This document shows, in pieces, positions 6,159 through 8,926 of a stretch of DNA of 8,926 nucleotides. Below the pieces are notes generated by a model, which was not told where the DNA came from, ran no database searches, and worked only from the letters and a program-made list of their open reading frames with translations. The translations under genes and the position numbers were made by a program. Source of the stretch: Patescibacteria group bacterium (GTDB taxonomy: Bacteria > Patescibacteriota > Minisyncoccia > Phycocordibacterales > PALSA-1337). Position 1 is the stretch's first letter; the number at the start of each line of letters is the position of its first letter. The DNA lies in the NCBI GenBank assembly GCA_028871265.1, contig JAGWNR010000019.1, positions 1 to 8,926 on the forward strand, in the 5' to 3' direction.

Positions 6159-7205
6159 TTACTCTACCTTGCGCTCTGCAATATAGGATTTTTTCAGAAC
6201 TAATATCTTGTACATATGAACGATCGAAATAAATAGGGACAATATTATCGGCCCAAATATGAACCCAAGCGGACCAAAAAATATCACACCACCCAAAATT
6301 GAAAACAGTATGAATGGTGCCGGCACATCCAAACCTTTGCCGAAAAAATAGGCCGATAGCATATTATCGATAAAGAAAAACACCGCAACCCCAAACAATG
6401 CCATGATTATAGCAACAAATATATTTCCATAGAATAACAGATAAATAACGGCCGGCACTATGACAAACGGTGTGCCGAGACCGGGAATCATGCCGATAAC
6501 ACCTCCAATACCGGCCCACAACAATGCATCCGGAATACCCAGCAAATAAAAGGCGGCGGCAAATAAAACGAAACGAATGAGTCCGACAAAGAGTGTGCCA
6601 CGTACAACCGAAGTTATCATCTGAGACGTTGCATGAATGACTTCACGATTTTGCTCTTTTTCAAAAGGACTCAGAGAAATTATTGAATTCAACATCTTTT
6701 CGCCGTCACGCAAGAAGAAAAAGAATGCAAATAGCAGGAAAAAAGTCTGGAAAAATACGGATGCTGTTTGGGATAACAGATTGCCCAGGTTATCCGAAAC
6801 AAAAGCCAGACCCCGCCCGATGAAATCAGCCATATTTATGGAAAAACTCGGCACAAATTTCTGGACGAACATGTTTATGTTTTCTTGTAAATTTTGGACA
6901 TATTGTCCTTGGTCCGCCTGGGTCATAGAAAAAAAGTTCTGTGCCTGAGCGAATATTTGATATCCAAAAAACAAAACCGGTAATATCAAAAAAACTAATG
7001 CTACTAAAACCAGTATCGCGGCCACTAGGCTTTTGCCGCCGGGAAAAAGCTTTGTTAATTTTTCATACAGAGGATGAAACAGAACTGCTAGCGCCGTCGC
7101 CACTACTAAAATACTCAAAAATGGTCGAAAAACCAAAAGCAGTAGAGCCAACAATCCAATAAATAATCCGGAAAATATAACTAGTTCCAATTTTTTATTT
7201 TCCAT
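6159..7205 (-). CDS. AI-2E family transporter-like membrane protein
   Basis: Polytopic inner-membrane protein of the AI-2E/PerM family, whose members are putative exporters or ion antiporters; the name comes from TqsA and does not show autoinducer-2 transport here. It has 348 residues from the ATG at 7205. Likely membrane segments are near 7-25, 30-45, 60-82, 145-166, 205-222, 227-255, 262-285 and 297-328, with a soluble, amphipathic stretch at ~90-140 as usual in the family. Family signatures: GIPDALLWAGIGGVIGMIPG-LG (about 223-244), D280N in the segment before FFGKGLDVPAP, and LGGVIFFGPLGFIFGP (about 304-319). An upstream ATG at 7232 is open, but the nine extra residues (MLNFCHNLY) are not hydrophobic family sequence, and an extended -10 box (7212-7220) falls between the two ATGs, so 7205 is chosen. 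The gene lies 66 bases after DUF2127 and 38 bases before pyrD, each with its own promoter, so no shared function is implied. Substrate unknown. Confidence 0.85.
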   Translation of the reverse strand: MENKKLELVIFSGLFIGLLALLLLVFRPFLSILVVATALAVLFHPLYEKLTKLFPGGKSLVAAILVLVALVFLILPVLFFGYQIFAQAQNFFSMTQADQGQYVQNLQENINMFVQKFVPSFSINMADFIGRGLAFVSDNLGNLLSQTASVFFQTFFLLFAFFFFLRDGEKMLNSIISLSPFEKEQNREVIHATSQMITSVVRGTLFVGLIRFVLFAAAFYLLGIPDALLWAGIGGVIGMIPGLGTPFVIVPAVIYLLFYGNIFVAIIMALFGVAVFFFIDNMLSAYFFGKGLDVPAPFILFSILGGVIFFGPLGFIFGPIILSLFISIVHMYKILVLKKSYIAERKVE

Positions 7206-7211
7206 ATATAA

Positions 7212-7220
7212 ATTATGACA
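7212..7220 (-). promoter_or_regulatory. Putative extended -10 promoter of the AI-2E gene
   Basis: The minus strand reads TGT-CATAAT, ending 6 bases before the ATG at 7205. A transcript from it would be leaderless, starting at or next to the A of the start codon. This position is the main reason for preferring that start over the ATG at 7232. No good -35 box is seen. Confidence 0.5.
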
Positions 7221-7271
7221 GAAATTCAACAATTTCGCCAGTTAAATCGATAACCGACAATGCGGCACAAT

Positions 7272-7805
7272 TTATATGACCAATCTAGGCTTTTTTAAGC
7301 TCTTTAAATATCGATACTCGTGAATAGTGAGCCAGATGACAATGATATCCAACACCGTAACCACGATAAGCCATGCCGAATTGGTCAGGCTGAATTGATA
7401 TAGCTGATATAAAACAAATAGTCCAAAGACGGCGATTGAGACAGGATAGTACCACAATTTTTTGCTCAAGAGGCCGATGATGAGCCAGAGTTTGACGATG
7501 CCGTGGCCCAGTAGATACCAGGCGATAAAATGTTCGGTACCGATTGAAAGTCCTTGCACCGAGTTCACAATGTAATTTGCAACAATGTCGCGCGGGTCTT
7601 CGGAGAGCTCGCCGCGTGTGGCAAAAATAGCCAGATCCAGTAGGGCTTGTTGACTGACAAAATAGGCTAGAAAGCCACCAATAATTTCTAGTAGCGCCAG
7701 AGCCCCCTTGATAAAGAGGCTGACATCAAAGATGCGATGTATGTTCTTTTCATCCTTGAAAAAAGCGCGTATATGGCCGGTTGCTTTGTCGGGGTTTTCA
7801 TTCAT
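7272..7805 (-). CDS. DUF2127 family predicted membrane protein
   Basis: Function unknown. It has 177 residues, typical for this small integral membrane family. A charged N-terminus (residues 1-24) is followed by four likely membrane segments at about 28-50, 90-113, 117-138 and 142-162. A loop containing GELSEDPRDIVANYIVN (65-81) separates the first two. Family-like features are the HGIVKLWLIIGLL stretch (101-113), KKLWYYP (115-121), FVLYQLYQF (130-138), a late LDIIVIWLTIHEYR segment (152-165) and a basic C-terminal tail. The start at 7805 is supported by a -10 box 6 bases upstream (leaderless). It is divergent from mltG over 62 bases, so the two could be co-regulated. A role in the envelope would be a guess from that neighbour only. 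DUF assignment is from remembered family pattern, not a search. Confidence 0.75.
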   Translation of the reverse strand: MNENPDKATGHIRAFFKDEKNIHRIFDVSLFIKGALALLEIIGGFLAYFVSQQALLDLAIFATRGELSEDPRDIVANYIVNSVQGLSIGTEHFIAWYLLGHGIVKLWLIIGLLSKKLWYYPVSIAVFGLFVLYQLYQFSLTNSAWLIVVTVLDIIVIWLTIHEYRYLKSLKKPRLVI

Positions 7806-7811
7806 ATAAAG

Positions 7812-7820
7812 AGTATATCA
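7812..7820 (-). promoter_or_regulatory. Putative extended -10 promoter of the DUF2127 gene
   Basis: The minus strand reads TGA-TATACT, ending 6 bases before the DUF2127 ATG, so the mRNA would be leaderless. It lies back to back with the mltG promoter in a 62-base divergent gap; the two -10 hexamers are 34 bases apart. Confidence 0.55.
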
Positions 7821-7848
7821 GAACAAGCAAACATCACCCTCTTTTTTC

Positions 7849-7857
7849 TGTTAAAAT
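7849..7857 (+). promoter_or_regulatory. Putative extended -10 promoter of mltG
   Basis: TGT-TAAAAT on the plus strand, with the hexamer ending 10 bases before the mltG ATG at 7868. The expected start of transcription would leave a leader of only about 2-4 bases. No -35 box is seen at the usual spacing. Confidence 0.55.
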
Positions 7858-7867
7858 AGTATCAACC

Positions 7868-8875
7868 ATGAAAAAGCCTTTATTATTACCGATTGTCGTA
7901 ACCCTGGCCGTTTTTGCTGTGGTGTTTATGGTCTTTTTCACCCCCAGGGTGATTGTGTGGGAAATAAGTCAAAATCAAAAATCAACCAGTCAGTCCTTTA
8001 AATATTTCCCCGTCACCGTCGATCCACAGAATAAAACTATAAATGAAGACCAGGCAGTCAACACTTTTTTAGCCGACCGGCATTCTCTATTGAGCGCGGT
8101 GGTTTCGTCAAAGGCCGGAAATTATCTTTATAATTTTTTTGAAAATATCGCTGTCGCAATAAATAATGCTCCGTGGTATCAAAATATCGCCAGTGTCAAT
8201 GGCCAGTTCGTCAACATTACGCCCGGTATGCGCAAGGAACAGGTCGCGGCCGCTTTTGGCGACACATTAGGATGGAATAGTAAACAGAGACAGGCGTTCA
8301 TGACCCCTGTGGGGACTTCGTCTCTGCCGCTAAAAGAAGGTTCATTTTATCCAGGTTTATACCAAGTGTTCAAAGGTATGTCACCGACAGAGATACAGAC
8401 AATGGTAAACGACCGGTTTTCTAACGATGTCCTTGCACACTATGGAACTTCCACAGAAAAAATCGTTCCGCTCAAAACCGCTCTGACTGTCGCTTCACTC
8501 ATCCAGCGAGAGACTATCGGCAATGAAGGCATGCGGCTGTTATCGGGCATTATGTGGAACAGGCTTTTCAAGGGCATGCCCTTGCAAATTGATGCTACTC
8601 TGCAATATTCAAAAGCAAACCGGCCCAGTGAAAATAATTGGTGGCCGGCCGTGACGGCAAATGATAAATTTATCACTTCTCCGTACAATACATATTTGCA
8701 CACCGGTCTACCACCAACGCCGATCTCAAATCCATCAGTCGATGCAATATTGGCGGCTCTCAATCCACTGAACACGCCGTGTCTCTATTATTTCAACGAC
8801 CGACAAGGTGTTTTCCATTGTTCCAAAACTTATGACGAGCATGTGTCACTAATCAAACAATATTACGGGAATTAA
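7868..8875 (+). CDS. mltG: Endolytic murein transglycosylase MltG (YceG-like)
   Basis: Membrane-anchored lytic transglycosylase that cuts nascent glycan strands and is thought to set their length at the site of peptidoglycan synthesis. It has 335 residues from the ATG at 7868: a short basic N-terminus (MKKP), one membrane segment (about 5-24), an extracytoplasmic linker and LysM-like region, then the catalytic domain. Family motifs: KEGSFYPGLYQV (the LEG..FPDTY equivalent, about 156-167), ASLIQRET with Glu215 aligned to the known catalytic E218 of E. coli, WNRLFKGMPLQIDATLQY (about 230-247), SPYNTYLHTGLPPTPISNP (271-289), LYYFND..GVFH (H317) and a final EH pair (324-325). The frame is open further upstream to an ATG at 7781, but that stretch overlaps the divergent gene and its promoter and would put soluble residues ahead of the membrane anchor, so it is rejected. 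A -10 box lies 10 bases before the chosen start; no Shine-Dalgarno is present. It is complete, ending 51 bases before the window edge. Confidence 0.93.
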   Translation: MKKPLLLPIVVTLAVFAVVFMVFFTPRVIVWEISQNQKSTSQSFKYFPVTVDPQNKTINEDQAVNTFLADRHSLLSAVVSSKAGNYLYNFFENIAVAINNAPWYQNIASVNGQFVNITPGMRKEQVAAAFGDTLGWNSKQRQAFMTPVGTSSLPLKEGSFYPGLYQVFKGMSPTEIQTMVNDRFSNDVLAHYGTSTEKIVPLKTALTVASLIQRETIGNEGMRLLSGIMWNRLFKGMPLQIDATLQYSKANRPSENNWWPAVTANDKFITSPYNTYLHTGLPPTPISNPSVDAILAALNPLNTPCLYYFNDRQGVFHCSKTYDEHVSLIKQYYGN

Positions 8876-8926
8876 ATTACACTGAAGGCGATTTCATTTG
8901 GCATAGTTTTATTTTTCGCTTTCCGC

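Noticed and set aside
7206..7232. Upstream ATG at 7232 for the AI-2E gene
   Set aside because: The extra nine residues do not fit the family, and a good -10 box lies between the two ATGs.
7781..7867. Upstream ATG for mltG adding 29 residues
   Set aside because: Overlaps the start of the divergent DUF2127 gene and both promoters, and places soluble residues before the membrane anchor that begins naturally at 7868.
8501..8515. Loss of the MltG catalytic glutamate (IQRE instead of IEKE)
   Set aside because: Counting from E. coli MltG, as recalled, the catalytic E218 is the second Glu of IEKE, which is kept here as Glu215; only the first, less critical position is Gln.
8872..8925. Possible 17-codon C-terminal end of a minus-strand gene entering from the right edge
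   Set aside because: An open frame ending in TAA exists, but it is too short to recognise or to distinguish from chance.

Overview
The window looks like a piece of a small, streamlined bacterial genome. It most resembles a Candidate Phyla Radiation (Patescibacteria) member, probably of the Parcubacteria group. This is inferred from gene content (a minimal pyruvate kinase, a short dPGM, a GyaR-type dehydrogenase, DUF2127, MltG), short intergenic gaps, absence of Shine-Dalgarno-like sequences before the visible starts, and several genes whose -10 box sits 6-10 bases before the ATG. The genetic code appears standard: no long gene has an in-frame TGA, seven genes stop at TAA, and pyrD stops at TGA followed directly by TAG. 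The taxonomic call is an inference from memory, not a database match.

Layout: 1-2202 (+) is the 3' part of a B12-dependent class II ribonucleotide reductase, cut by the left window edge inside its ATP-cone. It converges on a minus-strand block, with a bidirectional hairpin terminator (2220-2252) between them. Read from right to left, the minus-strand block is: a DUF2127 membrane protein (7272-7805), an AI-2E-family membrane protein (6159-7205), a class-2-like dihydroorotate dehydrogenase (5002-6120), a structured intergenic element (4845-4980), a D-2-hydroxyacid dehydrogenase (3858-4829), a palindromic ACGAAT repeat cluster (3779-3850), phosphoglycerate mutase (3084-3740) and a minimal pyruvate kinase (2275-3078). 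The last gene, mltG (7868-8875, +), is divergent from DUF2127 across 62 bases holding two face-to-face promoters. The last 51 bases (8876-8926) hold nothing I can support.

How the genes fit together: gpmA and pyk are 5 bases apart and encode two lower-glycolysis steps (3PG to 2PG, PEP to pyruvate); enolase is not in the window. The neighbouring hydroxyacid dehydrogenase could act at the glycerate/hydroxypyruvate side of the same carbon node. nrdJ and pyrD belong to nucleotide metabolism, and mltG to peptidoglycan chain termination. I see no CRISPR array, tRNA, rRNA, transposase or defence system.

Most worth a second look: (1) a pyruvate kinase reduced to its TIM barrel, with both the B lid domain and the C domain missing but catalytic residues kept; (2) a dihydroorotate dehydrogenase with a class 2 scaffold but a class 1-like Cys at the catalytic base and other changed active-site positions; (3) a ~136-base intergenic element that folds as a three-way junction; (4) a repeated promoter design, extended -10 plus a near-leaderless start; (5) the ACGAAT palindrome.
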